Shown: positions 19,942-32,426, numbered from the stretch's first letter. The stretch is DNA of 64,000 bases from Pyrenula massariospora (GCA_021030905.1 JAGFMI010000010.1:744001-808000), one strand, 5' to 3'. Translations and numbers: made by a program. The notes: generated from the letters alone by a model not told the origin.

Positions 19942-22900
19942 GACTGTCGCACCTTATGTATGTGTAACTCTGAACATTTCTAACGCCTTCAAAACTTTTT
20001 GACAGTACAGAGCTCGAGGATGGTTATCGAAGATGTTGTCGAAAGCAGCGTTTTCTATTTGTAAGTCTTGTTAACGAAAAGTTGAGAAGATAGTCGTTTG
20101 AACGAGAGTCTGCTGCCTGCACAATCAATGTGGGAGCGTATAGCGCGACTGCGGTGTGTAGTGAAAATTCTAGCAACGAATGACAGGATACAAGCGACCG
20201 GCGTAGGCGACGAGGACTCGCGCAGTCCTAAAAGGTCTAAACGATTTTGACTATCGAAAAGAATTAGCGACCAGCTTTAACGTGGGTGGGCAAAAGCGGT
20301 GTTCAGAGGCTGCAGCTTCGCCATTGAGCGTGCAGCATGTGCCTTCTGACCCGCAGTGCACAGTTGGTACACGCTTTCTGGTGCTGATCGCAAGTATTTG
20401 CATGAATTGCAAGAAGCGCAACGTCTGCTAAGTACAAAGCGGATCTAACCTATACGGTAGGAAGCTTCGTGGACGAACAAGATAACGTACATTCACACTA
20501 GGATCGATGGCTCAAACGACGACGGCGTGTGCTGGATTGCCCTTCTAGGGTGATCACAGTCCTTGTTTCCCTCAAACTCGCAGTGTCGCAAGATTCTCTT
20601 GATGGTACTTTTCAGCCTCGGAAGAATTGGGGAGGTACGAACGCTTCGGTCGCTCCCGGAGGTCATGCGGCTCGAGTGTTTCGGATACTTCTCGAAGTCG
20701 GGGGTGAGAGGAAGGTAAGGAAATATGACTGTAAATGTCACCGAAGTCACGAAGCCAATGGTATGGCGGTTGACGAGAAGACTAGGAGCTTCAAGCCCGC
20801 ATGCAGAAGCGGAGGTGCTGAAGGTCAAACTTGATGCAAGAAGTCGTAGCTATGCAGAAATGGAAGCCCAACGACGAGGGCGTGTCGGTGCGCATCGCAA
20901 TCATCGTCAAATGAAGCCAGGATGCCGGGCTTTTGGGGGGGGGGGATAAAATTGGGAGGGGGAGGAGGAGGATTGGTGGTGGTCGTGGCGGGAGAGTTGT
21001 GGATCTGGCGGTATTGCTCCTGCCGGTGGGGTCGAGAACGGTATAGTTAAGATTGGGGAGGCCAGCACGCGGCGAGAGAGGCGGACGACCCCTGTCCGAC
21101 CTTAACCATGGAGATTTTAGGGCCATTCACCGCTCGCTCCAGGCCCAGCCGTGGCTGGAAGAGGCTTGGTGGTAGCGTAAGAGCTCGCTGACATCTGCAC
21201 GAAGTCGTGATCCTGGTGCTGCCCATGGGTTTTACAGGGGCCGTCTCACCCTCGTCATGACGCTCGGTTGTCGGCTGGATAAAATTATCGGGCGATCGTT
21301 CTGTTTTAATAAAGTTGCTTCTTTCCAGGACTCATCGACCAATGTATTGGAAGCAGCCCTGTCTCGACTCTGGCTGGGATAGAAGGATTGGTGATACTTT
21401 GGACAATTAGAGGACAGCATGGAAGTGAAAGGTACCTAGAGTCAGCAAGCTGTCAAGCGAGCCCTTACCATGATCCCAGTCCCTCACAAACCTCAAACAT
21501 AGCGTGATGCGCTAAACCCTGGTTGACCCTCGTCCACTTTAGGCAGGCCTCGCTAGCTGGTCAGTTCACCGTTTGTCTCTCGCGTTCCCTATCTTCCGCT
21601 GCGCGTCGAGACCTCGGCTGCTACGAAATAAATTGAAAGTCTTGTTGATAAATCTCCTTGACTTTTCCACTATATTGCTCCCCCAGCACGTTAGATGGAG
21701 CAATCTGGTGCATCCGTTCAAGCTCCGACGGATGCTAAAAAGCGGACTCCTCCATTCTCCAATCTCTGCCGCGATGGTGCTCTGTGCGTTTTCGAGGTTT
21801 CATGCTGCTCCTGTGATTAGGACTAGGATGGTCGAAGAGAGGTACGGACGCACTGTTTGCAGATAGGGTTCATGATTGATATAGGTGCTGTCAAACGCAA
21901 CCATTATATGCAATTTACTATTCTCACCTCCTTGCGTCCTTCATTCCCAAGCGGGTGGCACGGCCTGAGACTTGGCCCTAACAGCAAGGCAGTACAAATG
22001 CAAGAGCTTACGAGACAAAGCGTTAGATTGCCTGCCCATCGAATAGATCCACGAGCTGTACACATGAATTACCATGTTGAGCCGCTCATGGATGCCAAAA
22101 ACGACATCTTTCAATCCTACCTTGCTTCCACATGGTAAACATAGACGCGGGTTGTGATCCACGAGTGCATGTCGCAGCCACGTCTACATATCATAGCGCT
22201 TAATCACATCCGGTTGCTTACTGGCGCAGACGTTGTTCCGAAGCTGCATGCATGTTAATTACGCAGCTAAAGAGAGTGTTTGATGGTCGAATCTTGACCT
22301 CGGGGAAATTACACCCTTTCGCTCTTTGATGACGTTGATCACTATCTAACGGGACCCTGTCCCTATCACCTAACCCAATCAGCCCAACAGAGCTATTCAA
22401 AATATCCAGTAATCGAAGGTAATACCGTCATGCTGAAGTCGCGGCGGTCCTCTGTAAAGTTCGCTCCGTGCGATTATGGGAGCAGGTCACTGTGCTCGCA
22501 AGACTGACGAGCGCCCGCAACAAGCGGAATAAAGATAGAGTTTCACGTTGGGCCATGGGGAGAAAATGTAGTCCCATCGTTGCGAGATATTAATTCTTAC
22601 AGAGTGTGGCAATAGACGAAGCAAGCATGCCGAAAACATTTATCTGACCAGGTCTCCATAAATACGGATACCATCAAGGCACATCAAAGTAATCAGGGTG
22701 GCGCTTCGCGGTCTTCTCAACGAAGGTAGAGAGAGGAATCGGCCAGCTTCTTTTTTCTTAACAGAAACCAGCCGTGGCACTCTACAACCTCGAACACGGA
22801 ATATGAAATGAAAATGGTTGGCAGTCGCGTCCAAGGACTCCGCTGCAAGCCATTTTAATTTTCGTCCCAGCGTTCATATTCCGTGATCTTTAGGATTCCA

Positions 22901-23574
22901 CGTGCAACGACGATTGATGGTGGCAAAGGTGATGCCGAAGTGAGTACATTGCCGAGTCAACAAGGTTGAGCCTTAATTTGCGCAAATTTTGCAAAATTCT
23001 AGCCTCAAATCCTAGATCTACGCTGCCAACACCACTATCGCCAGGCTAAGCTACAATTAAATAATTAGTTGAGGCGTACAGAGATGAAATTTTCGAAAAG
23101 ACGAAAGTGATTCAATTGGCGATGTCTGCAGGCGTCGCCCCCGCGTTGTGGCGTTCTTAGAACTCCGTATTTTAACAGGAGTTGATTCTGGACTTGGAAG
23201 TTGTTGTTGGCTTGTGGGGAGGAGCACTCCATGAATTGTAGCTAGAGCGAGAACATTATCTTGCTGTGGACGGTGTAGCTTAAAACTTTCTCTCAGCCGA
23301 GGATGGGCATCAGATGCGCCACGACTTCTGATACCCAGCCGCGACCATATCAACAGAAACTGTAGGAGGCTGCGGTGAAAGTTTCCCCGCACCAACTACG
23401 ATAAGGAGATCTGGCGATTTGAATGACGTCCTATCGAGGGTAGCTCCTTTCGCCCACCTATGATATGTTCGTTTTATTATATAGCTAGGTAGGTCGCATG
23501 CTATAATATCTTCTTAGAAGTTCGGCAAGGCGTCGGAACCTTCTCAGCACAAATCGTTCGCGGGAATTTCTGCG
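19942..23574. other. Long gene-poor stretch
   Basis: 3.6 kb with only short or overlapping frames on both strands, none with a recognisable domain. It contains an 11-base G run at 20935-20945 followed by purine-rich sequence. The left end should hold the promoter of the EGF-domain gene and the right end that of the deacetylase. I see no tRNA, rRNA or intact transposon. Confidence 0.45.
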
Positions 23575-24608
23575 ATGGTGAAGAAGCGTGTCTTGGTTGG
23601 TTATGGCGTTGATATTGATGCCGTGGCAGGGTGGTTGGGATCATACGGTGGTGAAGACTCAACGAGCGATATGAGTAGAGGTGTGTAGACATCCGTCTCC
23701 GGAATCTCCGAAATTTAATTCAAGGATCCTAGGCCTGTTTGCTGGTACAATTGGGACAAGACGTATCCTCAAGCTTTTCGAAAAATATAACATCAAAGCA
23801 TCGTGGTTCATACCGGGGCATTCCCTCGAGACCTTTCCGGAAGAATGTGCCATGGTGAGGGATGCTGGCCACGAGATCGGCCTCCATGGATACTCACATG
23901 AAAATCCTGCGAGCATGAGCCTGGAGCAACAACGAGACATCCTCGACAAGACCTACCGAATGTTGACGGACTTTTGCGGAGGAAAACCTCCACGTGGGAT
24001 CGTAGCACCATGGTGGGAAGTGTCGAGAGAAAGCACGGAGTTGTACTTGGAATATGGTATTGAGTATGATCATTCTATGAACCACGAAGATTGTCAGGCG
24101 TATTACCTACGAGCGGGAGACTCGTGGACCAAGATTGACTACAACAAGAAGGCAGAGGAATGGATGAAGCCGCTGGAAAAAGGAAAGCCAACGGGAATGG
24201 TCGAAATCCCGGGAAACTGGTATCTGGACGACCTCCCACCTATGATGTTCATCAAAAAGGCGCCGAATAGCCACGGCTGGGTGAATCCAAGGGACGTGGA
24301 GGATATTTGGAAGGTAAGACCAACGCAGATCAAGCTCAGTGGTGACTAATGAGCAAAAGGACCATTTTGACTATTTCTATCGAGAGTATGACGAGTTCAT
24401 CTTTCCGATGACAATTCACCCCGACGTTTCTGGGAGACCACATGTTCTTTTGATGCATGAGAGGATCATAGAGCATATAAACAAGCATGAAGGAGTCGAA
24501 TGGGTGACAATGGCCGAGATGACTGACCATTTCAAAGCGAAGAACAAGACACCAGAAGGTGCTCTAACCCCAGCTCCTGTAGGGGAAATCCTAAGGAAGA
24601 TTGCCTGA
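23575..24608 (+). CDS. CE4 polysaccharide deacetylase (HpPgdA-like)
   Basis: Exons 23575-23680, 23733-24313 and 24360-24608; introns 52 and 46 bp; 311 residues, close to the family's usual length. CE4 enzymes remove N-acetyl groups from chitin or related polymers with a divalent metal. Motif one is the N-terminal GYGVDIDA, with Asp residues in place of the classical TFDDG, as in the Helicobacter PgdA-type subfamily. Motif two is [11 protein letters not shown], giving the two metal-binding His. [13 protein letters not shown] fits motif three, and [13 protein letters not shown] near the C-terminus fits the late motif. No signal peptide is visible, so the enzyme is probably cytosolic. It may act on another N-acyl or amide substrate; this subfamily also includes allantoinase-like proteins. 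Confidence 0.88.
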
Positions 24609-25114
24609 CCATGGCGGTGAGAAGACCAAAGTCGTGTCTTGCGTGGATCGTGCGGGATGGGATCTAAACTGATGAAGCCATGTAAAATCTATTTCACGGT
24701 GTTCACTCAGTGCCTAATCTTGCTGACAAGCGATTTGCAAACACTCTTCCAATTGTTACGGTCGGCTTAAGGGAGCTGGAAGGTATCTTTGATCGATCTG
24801 GTTTGTAGGCTATGGTGCCTGGAGTAGAAAGCTGACAGATATGAAGAGAGAATATGTAGAGTGCTTGATCACCGTTTTGAGAGAAATAGAACGTAGTTGA
24901 TAAATATACCCGGTTAAAACTATGTAGTAACGAGATTTGGGTCAGGGGTAGCTGAAAAAGGCTATTCCAAATGCGCCGAAGTCGAGTTCCTTCCGCTGAC
25001 CTGAGATCCCCCGCACTTCTCCAACGTGCTGATTGGAAAGGCACGCAGAGAAAGTGATCAAGCTGGACAGATATCATATGGCCAGCGATATTCAGAGATA
25101 TTCTAATTGACATT
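24609..25114. other. Intergenic, promoter of the aldolase gene
   Basis: 506 bp. The minus-strand frame at 24703-25113 is not supported by any domain. It holds the deacetylase terminator and the upstream region of the aldolase gene. Confidence 0.5.
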
Positions 25115-25975
25115 ATGGCGCAGCAACCACCTCCACCTGGCGCCCAAGAAGAAGTCCAATGGCCTCAGCTCATAGAGAAAGTAGCCTCTAGCGCAAAACA
25201 GCGCCTTCCCAGCCAGACAGCGCCTTCCAATGACATCCGTCTCACTGCTCAACAGACCGCGCAGCTGATCGACCATACACTTCTGGCTGTCGATGCCCAA
25301 CCAGACCAGATCACCAAGCTCTGTAATGAAGCTATTCTGTGGGGCTTCAAGACTGTCTGTGTACGCCCGGCCTATGTTGCTTTGGCAGTAGAGAACCTCA
25401 CCGCCAGCACCGTCGGCGTTGCATGCGTAGTCGGCTTCCCAGAGGGTACACACAGCACAGAGGGTAAAGTTGAAGAGGCAAAGAAGGCATTCGCGGCAGG
25501 CGCGAAAGAACTGGACATGGTTCTCAATTATGAGCAGCTCAAAGCTGGCAACTTTGAAGCAGTCTACAAGGACATTAAAGCAGTTCGGGGTGCAGCGCCG
25601 ATTCCAAAGGCGGCGCTAAAGGTCATTCTCGAAACTTCCCAGTTGACCCAGGACGAAGTGATCGCAGGCTGTGTGGTGAGCTGTCAATCTGGTGCAAATT
25701 TTGTGAAGACAAGCACTGGCTTTCGCGGCCGAGGCGCGACAGTTGAAGATGTTGAGCTGATGCGAGCTGCTTGTGATGCATATCAATCGATCCAAGGAAC
25801 CTCGATGAGAGTTCAAGTGAAAGCAAGCGGCGGCATCCGTACGGCCGCTGACGTTGGTCGTATGGTCCAAGCCGGAGCCGAGAGAATAGGAGCCAGCGCT
25901 GGCGTGGCAATTCTTGACGGTCTCAAAGAAGGGCAGTCAGATTCAACGATGACTGGCGCTGCAGGCCCATATTGA
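25115..25975 (+). CDS. deoC: Deoxyribose-phosphate aldolase
   Basis: Single exon, 286 residues. The enzyme cleaves 2-deoxy-D-ribose 5-phosphate to glyceraldehyde 3-phosphate and acetaldehyde (EC 4.1.2.4), the last step of deoxynucleoside breakdown, in the cytosol. Family landmarks are complete: LIDHTLL near residue 50, VCVRPAYV, VGFPEGTHSTEGKVEEA, the acidic ELDMVLN segment (Asp134), the Schiff-base Lys198 in FVKTSTGF, and the proton-relay Lys236 in VKASGGIRT, followed by GAERIGASAG for phosphate binding. An N-terminal extension of about 45 residues precedes the barrel and is Gln/Pro-rich at the start. The symbol follows the bacterial name; fungal genes often lack one. Confidence 0.96.
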   Translation: MAQQPPPPGAQEEVQWPQLIEKVASSAKQRLPSQTAPSNDIRLTAQQTAQLIDHTLLAVDAQPDQITKLCNEAILWGFKTVCVRPAYVALAVENLTASTVGVACVVGFPEGTHSTEGKVEEAKKAFAAGAKELDMVLNYEQLKAGNFEAVYKDIKAVRGAAPIPKAALKVILETSQLTQDEVIAGCVVSCQSGANFVKTSTGFRGRGATVEDVELMRAACDAYQSIQGTSMRVQVKASGGIRTAADVGRMVQAGAERIGASAGVAILDGLKEGQSDSTMTGAAGPY

Positions 25976-27310
25976 ATCTACATACCTACCGTGATCGTTG
26001 GTCTGTCCCGCTAGGCTTGAAAACGATTAGATGCGATATGCATAGTATTAATTTTCTAACAAAAAGAGGACTCCTTCCTGTTTTGCACGTTTTGCGAATC
26101 AACTTTGCTAAATGGCGAAGAGATTATTGACATTTGTCGACACGCCGATGATGAAAGCGTTGGATGGAGCCTTCTTTCTCGTTCCGCGCTTTTCTTGAAG
26201 ACGTCCTTTACAGCGTCTCGATCCGGCTTGATTTCGCTTGATCTTGTCTGGCGCAGCTCCCTGAGAATGCGGAAATGGCGGTCTCCACACGTTTGCGTCA
26301 GTAATGTACTGCTCTGGTCGTTCAACGAAAATAGACGTATCTCTGCCAGCCGCAAAGCAACATTATCCATCGCCATGCCTAGGGGATACGTAGTAGCCTA
26401 TGGGAGTGCTCGAGCTCTGGCGTCAATGGAACATTCCTCCACATGCTCTGTCTTCAGATCGACAAGAGGTATTTCCTATAACCTACTTATGTTTCTTCTC
26501 CATTTTCACCCTGTCTTCAGTCTAGATTCAAGTGTTGCGGGGTCGACCTTGCTGACGATTTGTCACACTTGATTCTACAAGCAGAATTTCAAATCCGCGT
26601 AAGAGTTCAGATGGATGTCGATACCTGGATGCGGACGCCTACGAGCTGCTGAATGCGTTCGATAGATATACTATCTCCACGGCTAAGGCCACAGCATAGT
26701 GGTGGTTTGCCTTGTGTACGCCAAATCATGGCTCGACAATTTCACCGTTGAATATGCCATCATTTGACACATTTGGCACTCTTCCTTGCGTCAGTCATGA
26801 AGATGTCAATGGGCAGCCTTATCTTGAAGTTCGGTGCGGCATCGTATCAATCAAAATGTCTGTCGTCTGCGATGTGTATCATCTCTACTGGCTCCATATT
26901 TCAAGAACCTTCTTAAGTTTAATTGATTATTATCACTAAACTGTCGATTAAGCGAGCCTGGTACCGCATAAAGACCTCCTTATATTACAAGTCTGCACGA
27001 GGATAGAGGATCTTTAGATCACAAGGCCGTATCGGCGTCAACATGAAGCCGGGCGGCCGCTCAACACCGGTAATGGCTATCACCGAGTCGGCCCACGTCT
27101 TGCTCTACAGGTCTTCTCCAGACTTTATGAATTAATATTCCAGCTCGTCCACTTTACTTATTCAGACCTGTCTTTATTGTCTTGAGATATCAATATTTCA
27201 CATTCATTCAACTTCAGTATCATTTCAGCGCAGCATCAACTCACGTAGTTCGTTTAAGCGCGCCGGTTGGGTAGATATGGAACTGATTCCCCTGCAGAAA
27301 CAGCTTAGTC
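25976..27310. other. Intergenic, no supported gene
   Basis: 1.3 kb. Overlapping frames at 26105-26572 plus and 26056-26376 minus cancel each other as evidence. Neither has a domain, signal peptide or clear splice sites. A lysine/arginine-rich minus frame (26108-26290) could be an exon of an unknown gene, but I cannot support it. Confidence 0.4.
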
Positions 27311-27868
27311 ATGGCTTTTAACGCTTTAGTTTCAATTCTTTCCACCCTCTTCGCTGTCCTCGGTCAGTCTGGCCCCGGCACTCTCAGTGTTTTCTCGCAA
27401 TGCCCGACTGGCTCAGTCTGGTATGCCTTCGTCGGCGGCAATTATCCAACAATTCCTCAATACCAATTGCTCAACCCTGGCCCGGGCATGTCATGGCCTT
27501 ACGAACCCACTTTCATAACCAGTGACGGCAGCGGGATTTCCATGAAGGTCGCAAGACGTGGTGACCCTGGCCCTCATGATATTAGCCAAGTTGAATTTGG
27601 CGTCGACACTCATGCCCAGAAAATCTGGTACGATCTCTCTGTTGTTGACGGCAATGCCTTTGCGCAGGATGGCTTCGAACTCTACGTCGATCAGTGCAAG
27701 TCAACCGAATTTGATCAGTGCGAAACACTGGACTGTCCAGCGGGGCGCTGCGTTGATGGGTACGAATTCCCGACGGAAAATATGTCAACGAAAAGCTGCT
27801 CCATCTCCACTAACATTGTGGTGGGCTTCTGCACTGGATCGGGATTTGGTAATAATCCTTGCAAATGA
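27311..27868 (+). CDS. Bys1/thaumatin-like secreted protein, copy 1
   Basis: Single exon, 185 residues. It opens with a signal peptide (LVSILSTLFAVLGQSGPG). The core has the Bys1-type pattern: VWYAFVGG, then SMKVARRGDPG, then QVEFGVDTHAQKIWYDLSVV and GNAFAQDGFELY. The C-terminal part holds paired cysteines (about eight in the mature part), suggesting disulphides. Bys1-family proteins are small secreted proteins related in fold to thaumatin; some are phase- or host-associated, but no reaction is known. A second copy lies 1.6 kb downstream on the same strand (29488) with the same length and cysteine order, so the pair arose by duplication. Intact. Confidence 0.82.
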   Translation: MAFNALVSILSTLFAVLGQSGPGTLSVFSQCPTGSVWYAFVGGNYPTIPQYQLLNPGPGMSWPYEPTFITSDGSGISMKVARRGDPGPHDISQVEFGVDTHAQKIWYDLSVVDGNAFAQDGFELYVDQCKSTEFDQCETLDCPAGRCVDGYEFPTENMSTKSCSISTNIVVGFCTGSGFGNNPCK

Positions 27869-29487
27869 GGAGAGATGAAAAAAGCGGGATAGTTTGCCGA
27901 AGTCAATAGTGTTGATTTCTTGTCGGGGTGGTATCCTCACTCATGTTAATTCTGAAGCATCTTCTAGGACCTGGTCCTGCAATGATTTCATTTGTACAAC
28001 TCGCTCTTAGTGCCTTTGTGCATCAGAAATGTGGGCCAAAGTTTCATTTCTCAAACGATCCTGTTGAATGATTAACCAGGAACTCAGGAATGGCCAGTCT
28101 ATCAGGTCCCATTTGCCGTATGTTCATTGGACTTGGTCGTCATATAAGCGGCGAACTCAGCTATTCCGCAAATTTTCGTCACGGCCCTGCTTGAAAACTT
28201 CGGTCCATGGCCAATGGTGTCTAGCCTCAGATCTCCTTTCCCCTGCTATTTCAAGCACTAGCAATAATTCTGTTTTCCTTGGCTTGTAGCCTCTGAAACG
28301 TAATAAGTTGTCTATGTCTGACGTCATAAAGGCCTCACCGTTTTTGAGATGTTCTTACCGCTGTCAAGACACCGGTTGACTAAAGAAGACTCTTTGTTCA
28401 TCTGCAACTACCAACGACCTTACCGCGGTTTATGAGAGGGTGAATCGCTCTTCTAGTTGAATCACTCCGATCTAGTGCTTGCCTAGCGTATCAATGGTTC
28501 AGGAGAATGCGGCTTGACCTGAGCGACAAGCCCACCCTTTTTTTTCTTTACGAAGAGTCCAAACATTCATTCTTTTGCTTTCCAGTATCGTTCCTCCGAA
28601 GAAGATCGATTTGATTATTTTTCTGTTCTAACAGGGGGTGTCTGACAGGGCCTACTATACGTTTAGTGAATTAGTGGCTATTAGGATGAAGTCTCACTTT
28701 TAGCAGCAAACTCTGACACGTCTGTCAAGGGCAACATATCCTCCAAAGAGCTTTAAGAACGCTATTGGCTAGGAGGCATGACCTCAGAGGCCCACGATCC
28801 ATCCATGGTATCCTTTCTCCAATTGACGCGTGTTGCATGTATTTCGAACTGCCCTAAGCGCTCCTTTACACTGGTCGGCGCAGGGGTTAAGCTTGGCATC
28901 GTCCTTCTCTCTACCACGCTTGTTTTGTTAGCGTCAAAGCCCGAGGAAATGGACGATGTTATAAGTGTCTTCCTCTGACTAGGTATTGGCAGGGACTACT
29001 ATATTGCACGACGACGATCAGATGTCTTAAGGATCATCTGCAAATCAAAGGGGTACTTCACGTGCTTCCACTACAGGTCACGATTTTTCGAGCTCTTTTA
29101 CCGGCCTAGACAATGTATACGCGGCTCAAAAGTGGACGTGCACAATGGATCTGGCAAAGTTAAGACTCCCGCAGCACGTTTTCGGCTTCTAATGCATGTA
29201 CTCTGCTCTTGACACAGATCCATCATGATAGACTGCCTATTGTTTCCACTAAAAACGTTTGAAAACGTGTTTGTCAACCTTGACTCTTAGAAGCTCACTC
29301 TAATAGCTTCCACCGTTCAACCCGGTGACTACTTCTATGGTTCACTAAAACCTGCCCGTCCGGAAGCCCACATTCTCCAAATTTCCGCAAATTCGTCATG
29401 GCCTATGGTTTATATAGAGGTCCTGGCTTGCAACCGTTCACAAGTGTCTCCTTTACTACGTTCTCTCTCAGCTGCTAGTACCCGATC
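27869..29487. other. Intergenic between the two Bys1-like copies
   Basis: 1.6 kb with only short frames (28068-28289 and 28778-28978 plus), none with a domain. The right end, about 29390-29480, should contain the promoter of copy 2. Confidence 0.5.
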
Positions 29488-30030
29488 ATGGCCTACAAAT
29501 CAACCCTCCTCCTCTTCATAGCCCTCCTCGCCCAAGCCGGCCCATCCCTCGCCAGCCTCCTAACAATGTGGAGCAACTGCCCCCCCGACACAGTCTGGTA
29601 CGCCTTCGTCGGCAAGGGCTTCCCCGGCCGCCCCGTCTACTCCCCCCTCAACTCCCCAACCACAACCCCATACGACTCCTTCTCGGACAACGTCGGCATC
29701 GCCCTCAAGGTCGCGCGCGTCCCGGACCCGGGCACCAACGACCTCACGCAGATCGAGTTCGGCACGGACACGCGCGCGGACAAGATCTGGTACGACGTGT
29801 CGCTCGTCGACGGGTCCGTGTTCGGCCGCGACGGCGTCAGCTTCTACGCCGACCGGTGTCCGTCCAAGAGATTCCCGCAGTGCAAGGCTGTTATGTGCGC
29901 GCCGGATGAGGTGTGTGAGGACGCGTACAAGTACCCGACCGAGGACGAGAATACGAAGAGCTGTAGTTTGGAGGCGAGCTTGACGGTGGGATTCTGCACG
30001 GGGGATAAGGTTCATGGGCCGAAGTGTTGA
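29488..30030 (+). CDS. Bys1/thaumatin-like secreted protein, copy 2 (GC-rich)
   Basis: Single exon, 180 residues, with a signal peptide (LLLFIALLAQAGPSLASL). It shares with copy 1 the segments VWYAFVG, LKVARVPDPG, QIEFGTDTRADKIWYDVSLV and a Cys-rich tail ending VGFCTG. In contrast to copy 1, codons end overwhelmingly in C or G. The GC bias leaves a spurious 151-codon open frame on the opposite strand, which I treat as a shadow. The composition difference between neighbours of the same family suggests different age, expression-driven codon selection, or transfer or gene conversion from a GC-richer source. A secreted surface or host-interaction role is plausible but not shown. Confidence 0.82.
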   Translation: MAYKSTLLLFIALLAQAGPSLASLLTMWSNCPPDTVWYAFVGKGFPGRPVYSPLNSPTTTPYDSFSDNVGIALKVARVPDPGTNDLTQIEFGTDTRADKIWYDVSLVDGSVFGRDGVSFYADRCPSKRFPQCKAVMCAPDEVCEDAYKYPTEDENTKSCSLEASLTVGFCTGDKVHGPKC

Positions 30031-32062
30031 GCGGATGGCGGGCTGTGGTAAGCTTTTTTTTTCGGACGTGCGCTTATTTTGGAGAGAACGTGGGATCTGA
30101 CGTTGGGGAGTACGCTAGTTAGTGTTTGCAAGAAAGTTTGGTTCGAAGATCCGTTGGTCGGACTTGCGATCATCCATGCAAGGTACTCATCTTGCCCGGC
30201 GCGGGAGCGTTCTTAGCATTTTCGAGAAATGCAAGGGCCGGAGTTTATTTTCTTTACGTTACATAGGTTCATTCATTGCCTGGGGATAGATTGTTTTCTC
30301 TTTGATTCTCAGTTGGACCGTCATGCTATGGCTTGAATTTGATTTATCTCTCCAAAACTTCTCAGACGTCCGGCAATAGTCCGTAGGATTAGCCTGTAGC
30401 AAGCAAAAGTTTCTATGCTTATGTAATGACCCCCGGGTGAGCTTTCACTACGTTAGTATTTCAGTGTCTGACCTGAAAATGGGATCCAACGTACTCTAAA
30501 TCGAATGAGCGAGGTAGGCACCGACCACACAAATTTCTTGGAGATAGCCCATCTCTTATCGTGATTTTTCGTTCTTTCTCCCAGCACCCGGCAACCAGTA
30601 GAAGCAAGGGAAAAATATCGCCAAAAGGTCCTCGGCTGTAAACGCGAGAAAGAAAGGAGTCGGCATGCTGAGGTCCGAACATCGGCATCCGTAGCACCTT
30701 GCACACGTGATTGCCTTTACTAACGCGGAATATTACTGACAGGATGATTGGTAATATCGGGAAGAGGCTGGCGCTCGCGGACTAGGCATCGAGGTTGTGT
30801 GCCACGTAGCTCGTGAGACCAAGAGTTGATAAGGAAGCCGGTCGTCAGACTTGTAGTACGAATAGACTTGGTGAGGTGCATTGCCCCCGTTGATTTGTTG
30901 AAATTGAGCGATGCGTTTCGAACAGCGTATGAGACTAAGACGACAGCTTTAGAATCGGGGGTTTCAAAAGAGTTTCAGGGGCATTTCTGCTAGATTTTTC
31001 TCGTCGATAGGAGGCAGTCCATTTGCGACGTAGTACTGTCTATACGTCCCCCATCCCAGTCATCGAAGTACCATTTCCAACTTAGGATGAGTCATTCTCA
31101 GATCTTACTAGGAGTCTCAATCGAAGGTGGGAGCTGATCTGTGCAGCCAACCCGCATTTGGTCGATCGCGGTGCTAATATGTCAGGAAATGGTTGCACCT
31201 GAAGGTCATCGCAAAGGATAAGGATCACCGCTGAAGATGGAGTGAAATGCCTCAAATACGCTTTTATGATTTTGCTTCATAGTGAACCACTTAGGAAGTC
31301 GATCGCACGGACAGCCTACGACGACCATCATTAGCGTATGGGAAGAGTCATCATATGGAAAAATATACGATCTTTCGAGATTCAACCCAGACTTGCCGGG
31401 CATCGGCTTGCATGATACAACTTGTACCAAGACCACCCATTTTGTACGAGTCATGGCGTGGGAGTGCAGCTTATTGACCAAACTGCCGGGGTCTAGTAGC
31501 ATCTTCGTCGCCGGAATTGAAACTATCCTCGAACAGCGACGCTGTGGAGCGTTGAAGCAACGAGCGTGTTAACAGATGAGAGGAGAAAGGGCAGGAAAGA
31601 AGAAAACCAAAATGATGGGAGCGAAGAGGTGAGATATCTTGACAGAAAGGTGTCAGGCCCAAAACCGACATATGAAACGTGGATCTAGTATATCAATGAA
31701 TCGTAATGTCTATGGACTTGGGAGTAGATCTTTGGCCCTCGCGTGTTGTCAATCACTCGGAGCCTGTGCTTGATGGTGGACCTTGCTGAGCGACTAGTGG
31801 AGGGAATAACGACAAAAGCGATCTCCAACTGGTAATGGTAAATAGAGGCTTCATGGGCCGTTCATGTTCGGGATCCTCAAAGTCACAAGAATCCTGCATC
31901 TAGAACTATGGTCGAGCTGCGGGACGTCAACGGGAAGAAATCTGCGGACCTGACCTCTCATATTTGAGGACATGTGGAAAACGAAACTCGGCCAGTAAAG
32001 ATTCAGAACCGACAATATCCTTGCTCTTGATATTTACGCTACGCTCGGAATAACCTCGCGGC
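30031..32062. other. Long intergenic stretch, no supported gene
   Basis: 2 kb. Frames at 30453-30706 minus, 31206-31502 minus and 31282-31572 plus overlap or are short, and none carries a domain. Nothing else recognised. Confidence 0.45.
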
Positions 32063-32426
32063 TTAGATCGCGCTCGCGTTCTTCAACAACGTATCCAGCT
32101 CGCCTCTCTTTGACTGCAGCTCCGAATTTCCTCCAATATGCTGTTGCTTGATGAAGATATTTGGTACACTCCGCTGGCTCGTGATCTCTTCGAGAGCATC
32201 CTGAATCGCCATTCCATCATCTATTATACGATGTTAACCTCTTGCGCCTCCGAAGACATCATTGAAGGGACGTACCAACTTGATCCAACTCCATCAGGAA
32301 GTATTTGGCTCCCTTCTCGCTAAGGAGGGCCTTGCTGGCCTTGCAATAAGGGCAGTAAGACTTGGAGAAGACAACGACGGGATTCTCGTCGATAATCTTC
32401 TGAGCCTTGGTGCGCGCGGCAGTCAT
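32063..32426 (-). CDS. Dithiol glutaredoxin
   Basis: Exons 32276-32426 and 32063-32220 joined over a 55-bp intron (GTACGT...ATAG, phase 1); 102 residues, the usual length of cytosolic class I glutaredoxins. The active site CPYC lies at residues 25-28 (FSKSYCPYCKASK). The glutathione-binding elements SVPNIFIKQQHIGGNSEL (TVP-type loop and GG turn) are present. It reduces disulphides and glutathionylated proteins with glutathione. The first ATG after an in-frame 5' leader without earlier ATG was taken as start. That leader is open, but it would need a non-ATG start to give an N-terminal extension with possible mitochondrial-targeting character. Too short as separate frames to stand out, but spliced it is complete. 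Confidence 0.95.

Noticed and set aside
26056-26572. Overlapping 106- and 155-codon frames on opposite strands
   Set aside because: No domain, signal peptide or consistent splice sites on either strand.
29560-30015. 151-codon minus-strand frame opposite the second Bys1-like gene
   Set aside because: It is a shadow caused by GC-ending codons of the plus-strand gene; it is Arg/Val/Gly-rich, with no domain.
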